A stretch of 64,000 bases of DNA from an uncultured Clostridia bacterium (GCA_934476235.1 CAKSNL010000002.1:248001-312000); one strand, 5' to 3'; positions 41,569 to 50,190 are shown, counted from the first letter of the stretch. The notes: generated by a model from the sequence alone, not told the origin. Translations and numbers: made by a program.

Positions 41569-42781
41569 CGTAATTGGACTTGGGTACATTGGACTTCCCA
41601 CGGCGCTGATGATGGCATCGCATGGGGTAGAGGTTGTTGGCACAGATTATAACAAGGAACTTGTTGCAACACTGAACGCGGGAAAGACGACATTCAAGGA
41701 AAAGGGGCTGGAGGAGCTGTTCGGTGAGGCTGTAAAGGCAGGAATCAAGTTCACTAACGACTACCAAGTGACCGACACCTATATTGTGTCGGTACCTACA
41801 CCCTATGACAAATTCAGTAAGAAAGTGGATGCCTGCTATGTTGTTGCAGCAGTCAAAAATGTGATGGATGTCTGCCCAAAAGGTGCGACCGTGGTCATTG
41901 AGTCAACTGTTTCTCCCGGAACCATTGATAAGTATGTGCGCCCTGTGATTGAGGAAAACGGTTTTAATATCGGAGAGGACATCAATCTTGTACACGCTCC
42001 CGAGCGTATAATTCCGGGAAATATGGTTTACGAGTTACTGCATAATAACCGCACTATCGGTGCTGACAGCCGCGAGATCGGTGAAAAGGTGAAAGCGTTG
42101 TATGCGTCGTTCTGCCGGGGCGAAATTGTTGTGACCGATATCCGCACGGCGGAGATGACAAAAGTGGTGGAGAATACATTTCGTGCGGTAAATATTGCCT
42201 TTGCCAATGAATTGGCGAAGATTTGCCGTCATGACAACATGGATGTATATGAGATTATAAGAATCTGCAATATGCATCCGCGTGTCAATATTCTGCAGCC
42301 CGGTCCGGGCGTGGGCGGTCACTGCATTTCGGTTGATCCGTGGTTCCTTGTCGGTGATTACCCGTCGCTTGCCAAGGTTATTGACGAATCCATGAAAACA
42401 AATGACAAAATGCCTGACTTTGTATTGAACCGTATCTATGAGATTATGCAGGAAAACGGTATGAAAGATATTTCCCGTGTCGGTCTTTATGGGCTTACAT
42501 ATAAGGAAAATGTAGACGATATGCGCGAATCGCCGACGCTTCAGCTTTTGGAGAGCCAGGAGCGTCACCTTGCAGCGCCGCTGAAAGTTTACGATCCTTT
42601 TATCACGCACGATGTTGTTCCGAATCAGTATCACGACATTGACGATTTCCTTGCCGATGTTGATTTGGTGGTAATCATGGTCAAGCATAATGAAATTAAA
42701 GAGAATAAGGATAAGCTGACCGGTAAAGTGGTATTGGATTGTCACAACATTTGCTCCCTTCCGGGCGTATATCATATATGA
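41561..42781 (+). CDS. wecC: UDP-N-acetyl-D-mannosamine dehydrogenase (WecC family)
   Basis: A 406-residue nucleotide-sugar dehydrogenase. The NAD loop is GLGYIGLP (residues 6-13), with HAPERIIPG, RTAEMTKVVENTFRAVNIAF, HPRVNILQPGPGVGGHC with the catalytic Cys, and the C-terminal ESPTLQLLE. The VNIAFANELAKIC and NILQPGPGVGGHCI stretches are strongly WecC-like. It would make UDP-ManNAcA, an acidic sugar. No UDP-GlcNAc 2-epimerase is in the window, so its substrate must be supplied from elsewhere. Confidence 0.9.
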   Translation: MINVIGLGYIGLPTALMMASHGVEVVGTDYNKELVATLNAGKTTFKEKGLEELFGEAVKAGIKFTNDYQVTDTYIVSVPTPYDKFSKKVDACYVVAAVKNVMDVCPKGATVVIESTVSPGTIDKYVRPVIEENGFNIGEDINLVHAPERIIPGNMVYELLHNNRTIGADSREIGEKVKALYASFCRGEIVVTDIRTAEMTKVVENTFRAVNIAFANELAKICRHDNMDVYEIIRICNMHPRVNILQPGPGVGGHCISVDPWFLVGDYPSLAKVIDESMKTNDKMPDFVLNRIYEIMQENGMKDISRVGLYGLTYKENVDDMRESPTLQLLESQERHLAAPLKVYDPFITHDVVPNQYHDIDDFLADVDLVVIMVKHNEIKENKDKLTGKVVLDCHNICSLPGVYHI

Positions 42782-43290
42782 ACGGGAGGCTGAAACGAGC
42801 TGCCGGACGCGGAATGTTTGGTGTATTAAGACTTCTGCCCGAAAGAAGCAAACCGATAAAGAAGATGCGCGCCTTTGCAGCAAAATTAATTTTGCCGTCT
42901 TGCGGCAAGAATGTCGATATCTCCAAAAGTGCCCATTTTAGTTCTCAGGTCAAAATCGGGGATCGATCCGGAATAGGAGCAAATGCCTTACTGAATGGAA
43001 CAATCCTGATCGGAGACGATGTTATGATGGGTCCGGACGTTATGATGTATACGGTAAATCATGAAATCGGGTGTATTGATATTCCGATGAATCGGCAAGG
43101 AGTTACAGAGGAAAAACCGATTGAAATCGGTAATGATGTATGGATCGGTGCAAGGGCGATTATTCTTGGAGGGGTAAAAATTGGAAACGGAGCTGTAGTC
43201 GGAGCCGGCTCAATAGTTACAAAGTCAATTGAGCCATATTCGGTGGTTGCAGGAAATCCCGCAAGATTTATTCGCAGCAGAAAGGGTTGA
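42778..43290 (+). CDS. Sugar O-acetyltransferase, left-handed beta-helix (hexapeptide) family
   Basis: A 170-residue acetyl/acyltransferase. Hexapeptide repeats run from about residue 50 (VDISKSAHFSSQVKIGDRSG, GNDVWIGARAIILGGVKIG, GAVVGAGSIVTKSI) with the catalytic His in VNHE. The ATG overlaps the wecC stop; the frame is open to 42739, but that part lies within wecC. It is the last gene of operon 1 and probably acetylates a sugar of glycan 1. Confidence 0.92.
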   Translation: MNGRLKRAAGRGMFGVLRLLPERSKPIKKMRAFAAKLILPSCGKNVDISKSAHFSSQVKIGDRSGIGANALLNGTILIGDDVMMGPDVMMYTVNHEIGCIDIPMNRQGVTEEKPIEIGNDVWIGARAIILGGVKIGNGAVVGAGSIVTKSIEPYSVVAGNPARFIRSRKG

Positions 43291-43317
43291 ATTTACGTAA
43301 AACAGTAATGCTTTGAG

Positions 43318-43335
43318 TTCGGGACTCGTCCCGAA
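43318..43335 (+). terminator. Stem-loop after operon 1
   Basis: TTCGGGAC/GTCCCGAA forms a perfect 8-bp stem with a 2-base loop, 27 bases after the acetyltransferase stop. The expected T run is missing. The sequence just beyond it (from 43350) looks like the 5' end of a group II intron, some classes of which insert after terminator stems. Confidence 0.45.
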
Positions 43336-43349
43336 GCGCTAAAAATGAG

Positions 43350-43530
43350 GTGTGCGGGCGAAAGCGGGTGCACTGAAAAATCCCTCAGAGTAAGACCCGG
43401 CTTGAAACCGCCTTTGCGGTTTTAAGTGCGTGCGACAAAACCTTGAACGGCTGACATAGTAAGCAGGCAGTGCAATGACATGGTATACAGCTTTATGATA
43501 AAATAAGGGCAAATAGAACGCTTAAAAGGA
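43350..43530 (+). mobile_element. Possible 5' remnant of a group II intron
   Basis: This stretch starts GTGTGC, agreeing with the GUGYG group II intron 5' end, and GTGTGC can pair with GTGCAC at 43369. It continues with hairpins such as AAACCGCC/GGTTTT and GCTTTAT/ATAAGGGC that recall domain I. There is no domain V/VI and no reverse transcriptase gene, so it would be a truncated, dead copy. I judge this by general resemblance only. Confidence 0.4.
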
Positions 43531-43539
43531 GTGTTTTAA

Positions 43540-43692
43540 ATGCCGCGGAGGAGTAAAACTGTGCAAAAATTACTAAAAGATCAGTGTCATCGGCAAGGAG
43601 TTCGGCAAACTTTCAGCGCATTGTGCAGAGAAGAAAGAAGAATTTGCATAAACATGAAGCGGGGGCTTGAATTTCATACGGAAATGTGTTAA
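43540..43692 (+). CDS. Doubtful small basic ORF (50 aa)
   Basis: ATG at 43540 has AAAAGGAG eight bases upstream and runs 50 codons to TAA. The product is Arg/Lys/Cys-rich (MPRRSKTVQKLLKDQ at its start) and matches nothing I know. Its stop codon overlaps the -10 box of the next promoter. It may be a relic in a decayed region. The rest of the 43291-43773 gap holds only the stem-loop, the intron-like stretch and the phosphodiesterase promoter. Confidence 0.3.
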   Translation: MPRRSKTVQKLLKDQCHRQGVRQTFSALCREERRICINMKRGLEFHTEMC

Positions 43693-43695
43693 AAT
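43667..43695 (+). promoter_or_regulatory. Sigma-A promoter of the EAL phosphodiesterase
   Basis: TTGAAT (43667-43672), 17 bases, TAAAAT (43690-43695). It is outside both invertible segments, so expression should not depend on switch orientation. Confidence 0.7.
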
Positions 43696-43773
43696 AAAAA
43701 TATAAAGCTTCGGCGGAATATGTTCCGTGTGACCCCGGGCAATAAACGGCAGACTGCGGGAAAGAGGGATGAA

Positions 43774-45441
43774 ATGCAGACCGAGCCAAAAAAACAGGTA
43801 CTTATTGCGGTGGATGACCCTAAAGACAGAGAAGCGTTTAAGGAAATTTTATCTGATCGGTATGCGGTATATGAATCCAAAAACTCTGGGGAAGGTCTGA
43901 GCATTCTTAACGAGCGCAGGAAAAGTATTGCACTGGTGCTTTTGGATACTGCAATACCGGCTGCGGACAGGCGCAGCCTTCTTTATCAAATGAAAGAGGA
44001 GCCCGGACTTTCCGCTATCCCCGTAATAGTTATGACGGATAGCGGGAATTTACAGGAGGAGTCCGATGCATTGGCACATGGGGCAGCAGAGGTCATTGCA
44101 AAACCATGCAATCCTGAAACTCTTAAAAACCGTGCGGAGCGCATAATTAATTTACGTGAAATGTCCGCTCTGGCAGATTATTTTAAGTATGACAGGTTCG
44201 ACGGGATATACAGCAAGGAATTCTTTTATAAAAAGGTTAAAGAATATATAGACAGTAATCCCGATGGTGAGTATAATATAATATGCTCAGACATTGAAGA
44301 TTTCAAGATATTCAAAAGCCATTTCGGACGTAACGAGTCAAAGCGCATTTTAAAAGAGGTCGCCTGTCTTATGCTTAATATGAGCGGAGAGGTGGGCATC
44401 TGCGGCAGATATGAAGAGGAATGTTTTGTTTGTCTTCAAAAGCGGGAGAGCGATTCATCCGACAGACTGAAATTCTTTGAAGAATTGCATCATGAGTGTC
44501 AGGACAGACTCGGCACCGCATCGGTAAAGTGGGGAATATATGAAATTAAAGACTTCTCTGTTGGCGTTGAAATGATGTGCGACTATGCAAAATTGGCAGT
44601 GAATTACATAAATGGGCAGTATGACAAATACATGGCAGTATATGACGAGTCGATGCTGAGCAAAAAGCTCAGAGAACAAAATATCACAAATGCTTTAGAT
44701 GCGGCGCTGGGCGAAGAACAGATGACAGTTTATTATCAGCCGAAATATGATCTTCAAAACGGGGAATTGGTTGGCGCTGAAGCCCTTGCACGCTGGACTC
44801 ATCCGAAATTGGGAAATATATCTCCGGGAGAATTTATACCGCTTTTTGAGAAGAACGGTTCCATTTACCGGATTGATCAATATATCTGGGAGCATGTTTG
44901 CGCCAAGCTTGGATACTGGCGCGATAAGGGATATTCACTTGTTCCGGTGTCCGTTAATATATCCCGCGCGGATTTGTACATTTTAAACCTTATTGATGTG
45001 TTTGAGATGTTGACCGAAAAGTATTCTATTGATCCGGCATGTCTGCAGCTTGAGATTACGGAGAGCGCATACACGCAAAATCCGGGCAAAATTATTGATA
45101 CCGTCAAGGAGCTTTGGAAAAGAAAATTTACCATTGCTATGGATGATTTCGGCAGCGGTTATTCTTCGCTTAATATGTTCAGTCAAATGAAGACGGATAT
45201 TTTGAAATTGGATATGAAGTTTGTTCAAAGTGAAACACAGAAGGATGAAAAATTAAGTATTTTAAACGATATTATTAGTATGGCACACAGAATGGGCATG
45301 AAGGTGGTTGCCGAAGGAGTAGAACGAAAGGAACAGGCTGAGCGTTTGAAAAATGCCGGCTGCGACTATGCACAGGGGTATTTCTTTTCCAAACCAATGC
45401 CTTCGGACGAATTTGAAAAACTGCTGAAAAAAGAAAGATGA
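43774..45441 (+). CDS. REC - degenerate GGDEF - EAL c-di-GMP phosphodiesterase
   Basis: A 555-residue cytoplasmic protein. A receiver domain (about 8-125) has phospho-acceptor Asp in LLDTAIP and Lys in IAKPC. The GGDEF-type domain (about 140-290) has RYEEE in place of GGDEF and should be inactive. The EAL domain (about 305-550) has EALARW, the Asn in VSVNIS, LEITES, MDDFGSG, the Lys in LKLDMKF, VVAEGVE and QGYFFSKP, so the metal and catalytic residues for hydrolysis are kept. ATG 43774 has GAGG six bases upstream; ATG 43720 is a weaker alternative. It lies next to the recombinase/cyclase module and would lower c-di-GMP. The cognate kinase is not in the window. Confidence 0.92.
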   Translation: MQTEPKKQVLIAVDDPKDREAFKEILSDRYAVYESKNSGEGLSILNERRKSIALVLLDTAIPAADRRSLLYQMKEEPGLSAIPVIVMTDSGNLQEESDALAHGAAEVIAKPCNPETLKNRAERIINLREMSALADYFKYDRFDGIYSKEFFYKKVKEYIDSNPDGEYNIICSDIEDFKIFKSHFGRNESKRILKEVACLMLNMSGEVGICGRYEEECFVCLQKRESDSSDRLKFFEELHHECQDRLGTASVKWGIYEIKDFSVGVEMMCDYAKLAVNYINGQYDKYMAVYDESMLSKKLREQNITNALDAALGEEQMTVYYQPKYDLQNGELVGAEALARWTHPKLGNISPGEFIPLFEKNGSIYRIDQYIWEHVCAKLGYWRDKGYSLVPVSVNISRADLYILNLIDVFEMLTEKYSIDPACLQLEITESAYTQNPGKIIDTVKELWKRKFTIAMDDFGSGYSSLNMFSQMKTDILKLDMKFVQSETQKDEKLSILNDIISMAHRMGMKVVAEGVERKEQAERLKNAGCDYAQGYFFSKPMPSDEFEKLLKKER

Positions 45442-45449
45442 TGGAAAAA

Positions 45450-45470
45450 AGCGGCTAAAGCCGCTTTTTT
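45450..45470. terminator. Terminator between the phosphodiesterase and recombinase 2
   Basis: AGCGGC/GCCGCT with loop TAAA, six A before and six T after. It can act on both strands. Confidence 0.85.
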
Positions 45471-45531
45471 CTGCTTTTTTTGGGGTTATACAAAGTGAAA
45501 AGGCAAGAATTTTCCGGAAGGGGGACATTAT

Positions 45532-46371
45532 ATGAGGATAATAACAGACGAAAAAATAGCAGAATTTAAGAGATACCTGTCGGAGGAAGAAAAGGCAGAG
45601 GCGACGGTGGAAAAGTATGTCCGGGATATAAGCGCTTTTACAAGGTGGCTGTGCGGCAGAAATGTGGAAAAAGCGGTTGCGCTTGAGTATAAGCAAAGAC
45701 TTATGGAAGCTTACGCTCCGGCAAGCGTTAATTCAATACTGTCATCGCTTAACAATTTTTTTGTTTTCAATGAATGGTTTTCCTGCAGAGTTAAAACCCT
45801 AAAGATTCAGAGACAGATGTTTTTGAGCCAGGACAAAGAGCTTACCAAAGCCGAATATGACAGGCTGCTTTCCGCGGCAAAAAACGAAGAAAATTGGCGT
45901 TTGTATTTACTTATGCAAACTATCTGTTCTACCGGAATCAGAATTTCGGAACTACGGTTTGTAAGTGCCGAAGCCGTAAGATGGGGACGTGCCGTAATAA
46001 ATTGCAAGGGCAAGGTACGCCAGGTTATTTTGCCGAAAAAGCTGTGCAAAATGCTTTTAAAATATCTTAAAGAAAACAATATAAAAAGCGGTCATGTTTT
46101 TCGGACGAAAACAGGGAAACCGCTTGACAGGATAAACGTATGGCGAATGCTGAAAAAACTATGCGATAAAGCAAATGTGCCGAAATCAAAAGTATTTCCG
46201 CATAATTTCAGACATTTGTTTGCCAGAACATATTATTCAATAGAAAAAGATATTTCGAGGCTTGCCGATATTTTGGGACATTCAAATGTAAATACAACAA
46301 GAATATATACTATGGAGAGCGGAAGAATTCACAGAATGCAGATCCAGAAATTGGGATTGTTACGGTGTTGA
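45532..46371 (+). CDS. Tyrosine recombinase 2 (candidate DNA invertase of switch 2)
   Basis: A 279-residue paralogue of recombinase 1, alignable end to end. Catalytic residues are Arg in TGIRISEL, Lys in CKGKVR, HNFRH, LGHSNVNTT and Tyr in RIYTM. GGGGGAC precedes the ATG. The gene ends 10 bases before the left inverted repeat of switch 2, the same gene order as in module 1. No clear promoter is seen between the terminator at 45470 and its start. Target specificity for its own switch is an inference from position. Confidence 0.93.
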   Translation: MRIITDEKIAEFKRYLSEEEKAEATVEKYVRDISAFTRWLCGRNVEKAVALEYKQRLMEAYAPASVNSILSSLNNFFVFNEWFSCRVKTLKIQRQMFLSQDKELTKAEYDRLLSAAKNEENWRLYLLMQTICSTGIRISELRFVSAEAVRWGRAVINCKGKVRQVILPKKLCKMLLKYLKENNIKSGHVFRTKTGKPLDRINVWRMLKKLCDKANVPKSKVFPHNFRHLFARTYYSIEKDISRLADILGHSNVNTTRIYTMESGRIHRMQIQKLGLLRC

Positions 46372-46381
46372 AAATAAAAAA

Positions 46382-46403
46382 CAACATAATTTACATTATG
46401 TTG
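46382..46403 (+). repeat. Left inverted repeat of switch 2
   Basis: A 22-bp element with arms CAACATAAT and ATTATGTTG, identical to those of switch 1, around the different centre TTAC. It is the reverse complement of 46653-46674 except for one base. Confidence 0.9.
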
Positions 46404-46483
46404 CACCGAGTGTATGGCGCGCGTTGAATTTATGCATTGTTTATTTTGCACAAACCCCCGAACACTGTAAAAACACACGCATT

Positions 46484-46517
46484 TAAGACCGTGAAAAATT
46501 ATTTTTTCGCGGTCTTA
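46484..46517 (+). terminator. Terminator-like hairpin inside switch 2
   Basis: TAAGACCGTGAAAAA (46484-46498) pairs with the T-rich arm at 46502-46517 over about 14 bp. It stands between recombinase 2 and the invertible promoter, as in switch 1. Confidence 0.55.
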
Positions 46518-46588
46518 TTCTTTGCAGTCTTTTTTTATTATTCTAAGTGGTGAAATTCGACAAACTCTGTCCAAATCCCCGTAAAAAG

Positions 46589-46617
46589 TTGACAAATTGC
46601 CGTTTTTATGATAAACT
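46589..46617 (+). promoter_or_regulatory. Invertible promoter of operon 2 (ON orientation)
   Basis: TTGACA (46589-46594), 17 bases, TAAACT (46612-46617). Transcription would run through the right inverted repeat into the cyclase gene, with a leader of about 120 bases. Confidence 0.8.
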
Positions 46618-46652
46618 AAAAAAGGATATCTATAAAATTACACCCCCTAAAA

Positions 46653-46674
46653 CAACATAATGTAAATTACGTTG
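46653..46674 (-). repeat. Right inverted repeat of switch 2
   Basis: Arms CAACATAAT and ATTACGTTG around centre GTAA on the plus strand. It differs from the complement of 46382-46403 at one arm position. Confidence 0.9.
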
Positions 46675-46744
46675 CATTTCGGAGTGTTTTTTCATATATT
46701 CGCCCGATAAATGATTAATGCAAAGAAGCAGGGGGTGGTAGCCC

Positions 46745-49033
46745 GTGAAATCAGTGACAAAAAAGTGGAATATTTTATATAATACCGTTGTCGCCTTGAT
46801 TTTGATATGTACGGTATTTGCAGCGCTGATGAGCTTCTTTTATCAGTATGCCAAGAATAAAGCGTATGACGAGCTGCGCGCGGAGGCAATATATATCGAA
46901 AAGGACCTGTCAATCAGAATTAAGGCGGACAGGAGAAATCTTATCAACCTGGCGAATTTTGCCGCAACACTTTATGCGGACGGGAGAACGTATGACATAA
47001 TGCTTGAATCCTTTGAACCGATAGGGCTGGTTACAAATATCGGCATATTAACCCCTGACAACATCTTCATCACCAAAGACGGCAGTATGGATCTGAACGG
47101 AAAAATCTCATTTGAGGATGAGTCAAAAAAAGGCGAATACATAAGCGGAAGAATGACGGACCTTACAATAGGCAAAAGGAAAATTATAAGGTGCGCGGCA
47201 CCTATCGTATCCGGAGGAAAAACGGTCGGCATTTTGTACGGCGGCATTTCGATTGATACTATCAGCGACAAATACGAGGAGTATGTGGATGAGCTTAATG
47301 CGCAGCTTTTCGTCTATGATAAAGAGACGGGCAAATTCATTGTGGACACCTTAAACGAAACACCGAGCGAACTGTCGATGTTTGTGAATAAGGAATATGC
47401 CAAGGATCATCACTACAGGGATTTTCTGACAAAGGAAAGCGGCTTTTCATCGTTTAAATCAACGTTTAAGGACGAAAATATTTATGTTTATTTTTCGAGT
47501 CTTGAGAACGTAAACTGGGGAATTATTCTCGGCAGATATGAATCGGATCTGTTTAAAGAAATGCAAATTACAACCGGGGCTATGATGCTGGCGTTATGGG
47601 CAATGCTTTTTATTATTATAGTGTATTTCCTTATTTTTATAAGGAATGAAAAGAAAAAGAGCGCTGTCATGCGTACGGGCTCTGAAATAAAAAAGCTGCT
47701 CCTTGAGATAAATCAAAGCCCCGAGAATATTTCAAAGTCTCTGCGATTGATTGCGGAAGCTTCGGGGGCGCGTTCGGCAATGTTCATGTATGAGCGCGGA
47801 GAGACTCATGATTACCTTGGGGTAAACGAGGACAAAATGATAATTACGGGAGCATACAGAAAGCAATATAAATCCGAGCTTTTCCGCTATGCCTCGCTTA
47901 AGAAAGAGAAGGACAAGACAAATATATGCGTGATTGATATCAGTACGGACGATGAGCTTTTAAGCGAGGATAAAAGGCTCTATGATTTTTTCAAAGAACA
48001 TGGCATTGAAAATATTGTTTTTATGCCGATCGCCTATAATGACGATAACGGCATCCTCGGTGTGGTGAACCCCAAAAACAAATATTTTGCCGCATTTTTG
48101 ATAAACGAAACGGCAATTTGCTTTTCGATTGCCTTATACAATAAAAAACATCTGAACCGCACCAAGCTTGAGGCGACCACGGACGCTCTTACGGGTGTTT
48201 TGAACCGCGTCGCATACAAAAAAGAACTGGCTGAATTTAGCGGACAAAGTACTGCTGATATCGCATGTATATACATTGATATTAACGGGCTGCACATCAT
48301 AAATAACAGTCTGGGACATGCTGCCGGAGATGAAATGCTTATATTTATTGCAAACACCCTTAAAAATATCTTTCCGAGAGGGAAAATATACCGCACCGGC
48401 GGAGACGAATTTTTGGTATTTATAAAAAATTCAAAACGCGAAACGGTTAAAAAGAGTATAGAAGCACTGCTTGATGAGCTTGATAAAAAGAATTATCATG
48501 TTGCAATAGGCGTCTCTTACAGAAATAACCGCGGAGATATTAAAGAGATGGTAAGAGAAGCAGAGGAAAGAATGTACGATTCAAAGGCGCGGTATTATCA
48601 GAATAAAGAGCGGACAAGTGTATACAGCGATAATGGCGTGGGTTATATACAGGGTACCTTTGAACAAGAAGAGATAGAGCATATTCTTTTGGAGGCAAGG
48701 GCGCATTTTAACGGGATCTTAAGAATATCCCCTGAGGAAGACACAGCGCATGTAATTATGGCAAAGGCATATCCGGGGCGTTACGAGTCGACCGGGAATT
48801 TTTCCAAAAGGTTCATAAAATACGTTGACGAGGCAATTCATCCCGACTATCACAGGGCGGTCATGAGCTTTGCAAATTACGATGTATTAAAAAAGCAGTT
48901 ATCTGAAAGAAATGTGCCGAGGATAAGCTATAAAAAATTAAACGGCGAAATCATAACTTTAAGCGTGTACGGCATTGATAAAGGCGGCAAAGCGGTTAAA
49001 GATATGCTGTGGATATTCTCGAAGGAGCGGTAA
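46745..49033 (+). CDS. Membrane diguanylate cyclase with Cache-like sensor (GGDEF intact)
   Basis: A 762-residue protein: TM1 (about 10-30), an extracellular Cache-like sensor (31-270), TM2 (about 275-298), a GAF-like region (about 320-460), a GGDEF domain (about 480-630) with TGGDEFLVF intact, and a C-terminal PAS-like stretch. No RxxD inhibitory site stands before the GGDEF. It should make c-di-GMP from two GTP. GTG 46745 has GGGGGTGG upstream. It is the first gene after the invertible promoter and precedes a polysaccharide operon, so c-di-GMP output would be phase variable together with glycan 2. Confidence 0.9.
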   Translation: MKSVTKKWNILYNTVVALILICTVFAALMSFFYQYAKNKAYDELRAEAIYIEKDLSIRIKADRRNLINLANFAATLYADGRTYDIMLESFEPIGLVTNIGILTPDNIFITKDGSMDLNGKISFEDESKKGEYISGRMTDLTIGKRKIIRCAAPIVSGGKTVGILYGGISIDTISDKYEEYVDELNAQLFVYDKETGKFIVDTLNETPSELSMFVNKEYAKDHHYRDFLTKESGFSSFKSTFKDENIYVYFSSLENVNWGIILGRYESDLFKEMQITTGAMMLALWAMLFIIIVYFLIFIRNEKKKSAVMRTGSEIKKLLLEINQSPENISKSLRLIAEASGARSAMFMYERGETHDYLGVNEDKMIITGAYRKQYKSELFRYASLKKEKDKTNICVIDISTDDELLSEDKRLYDFFKEHGIENIVFMPIAYNDDNGILGVVNPKNKYFAAFLINETAICFSIALYNKKHLNRTKLEATTDALTGVLNRVAYKKELAEFSGQSTADIACIYIDINGLHIINNSLGHAAGDEMLIFIANTLKNIFPRGKIYRTGGDEFLVFIKNSKRETVKKSIEALLDELDKKNYHVAIGVSYRNNRGDIKEMVREAEERMYDSKARYYQNKERTSVYSDNGVGYIQGTFEQEEIEHILLEARAHFNGILRISPEEDTAHVIMAKAYPGRYESTGNFSKRFIKYVDEAIHPDYHRAVMSFANYDVLKKQLSERNVPRISYKKLNGEIITLSVYGIDKGGKAVKDMLWIFSKER

Positions 49034-49080
49034 GATCTCGCGGCGCACAAAAGAAAAGATATTAAGAAAGGGGAAGAGAA

Positions 49081-50190
49081 ATGACCCATTCAAAAACAGG
49101 GCACGATGCAGGACTCGACATTTACAGAATTGTTGCATTCCTGTTTATCCCGAGCGTACACTTTTTCTTAAATTCCGGGTTCTACGAGCAGCCGGTTTGC
49201 GGATGGCGCATGTTTTTAATGGTGTTCATCAGAACTCTTTTAACATCATGCGTGCCTATGTTTATGCTGCTGACGGGATATCTTATGGGCGACAGGGAAA
49301 TTGATATAAGTCCGAAGCCGCTCGTCCGCTATTACAGGCGCCTGATACCGCTTTATTTATCGTATGTAACGGCTACGGTATTTATCGTGCTTTACCGCAC
49401 CGTCGCTTTGAACGAGCCTTTCACGGTCAAGAGCGCGGTAAAGAATGTTTTGTCATATTCGCAGTACAGCTGGTATGTAAAAATGTACTTGGGATTTTCG
49501 CTTTTGATACCGTTCCTTAACCTTATTCCGAAAGGAATTAAATCCAAAAGCGGTGAAAGGAGCTTACTTGCGGTATTGTCATTACTGACCGTTTTGCCGT
49601 CGGTTCTGAACGTTTTCGATATAAAAACTCAGGGAGCCTTGTTAAAGCCGTGGCTGGCAAGCTCTTACGCAAGCATTGTTCCCGACTGGTGGGCATTCCT
49701 TTATCCGGTAACATACTATTTTTTGGGAGCGTATTTAAAACGTCATGCAGATATCAAAGCAATGAAGACCGGGCGCTTAGTGCTTTTTCTTTTATTGTCT
49801 TTGCTTTTATCCGGGGCGTATAACATTATATGCAGTTATAAAAGAACGTTTGTCTGGGGAGTATGGCAGGATTACGGCAGCCTGATAAACACGGTGAACG
49901 CGGTTTTGCTTTTTCTTATCATAAACTCATTTAACTATTCCGAAATACCGGAGCGTGTGAGAGGGGTTTTATCATACATATCCTCGCTCACATTCGCGGC
50001 ATATATCTCTTCATGGATAACGGATGATTTTTTGTACAGACGGTTAAATGAGGCGGTGCCGGTGATGACGGAGCGGCTTAATTATTTCCCGGTGACGGCT
50101 CTTCTTTCGGCGGCGGGCGCGATTTTACTTTCGGCTTTGATTCAGGTAATTGTAAAAGGACTTATGATGATTAAAATCGGGAAAAGATAG
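49081..50190 (+). CDS. Membrane acyltransferase (acyltransferase 3 family)
   Basis: A 369-residue protein with about ten membrane helices. The N-terminal GLDIYRIVAFLFIPSVHFF matches the acyltransferase-3 start, with the His near residue 35, and SWYVKMYLGFSLLIPFLN and MLLTGYLMG are typical. Such enzymes O-acylate (often acetylate) surface polysaccharides. AAAGGGGAAGAG precedes the ATG, 47 bases after the cyclase gene. Confidence 0.88.
   Translation: MTHSKTGHDAGLDIYRIVAFLFIPSVHFFLNSGFYEQPVCGWRMFLMVFIRTLLTSCVPMFMLLTGYLMGDREIDISPKPLVRYYRRLIPLYLSYVTATVFIVLYRTVALNEPFTVKSAVKNVLSYSQYSWYVKMYLGFSLLIPFLNLIPKGIKSKSGERSLLAVLSLLTVLPSVLNVFDIKTQGALLKPWLASSYASIVPDWWAFLYPVTYYFLGAYLKRHADIKAMKTGRLVLFLLLSLLLSGAYNIICSYKRTFVWGVWQDYGSLINTVNAVLLFLIINSFNYSEIPERVRGVLSYISSLTFAAYISSWITDDFLYRRLNEAVPVMTERLNYFPVTALLSAAGAILLSALIQVIVKGLMMIKIGKR

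Larger units (their letters stand above)
46404..46652. other. Invertible promoter segment of switch 2 (249 bp)
   Basis: A gene-free stretch between recombinase 2 and the diguanylate cyclase gene, bounded by 22-bp inverted repeats with one mismatch. It holds a long terminator-like hairpin and a promoter pointing right, so this copy is ON for operon 2. The size, order of parts and promoter position copy switch 1, although the internal sequences differ. Confidence 0.83.

Noticed and set aside
42035..42883. 282-codon minus-strand frame opposite wecC
   Set aside because: wecC has all family motifs on the plus strand; the opposite frame is a codon-bias shadow.
43291..43773. c-di-GMP riboswitch before the EAL gene
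   Set aside because: I looked for the GEMM-type core and the class II pseudoknot here and before the cyclase at 46745 and found neither.
26052..46371. The two tyrosine recombinases as integrases of a prophage or integrative element
   Set aside because: No phage structural, conjugation or replication genes and no direct-repeat attachment pair are seen. Each recombinase abuts inverted repeats around a promoter, which fits an invertase better.
26923..46674. A single large 20-kb invertible element between the outer repeats
   Set aside because: The outer repeats share arms, but their centres (AAGA versus TTAC types) do not match, so strand exchange between them is not expected.
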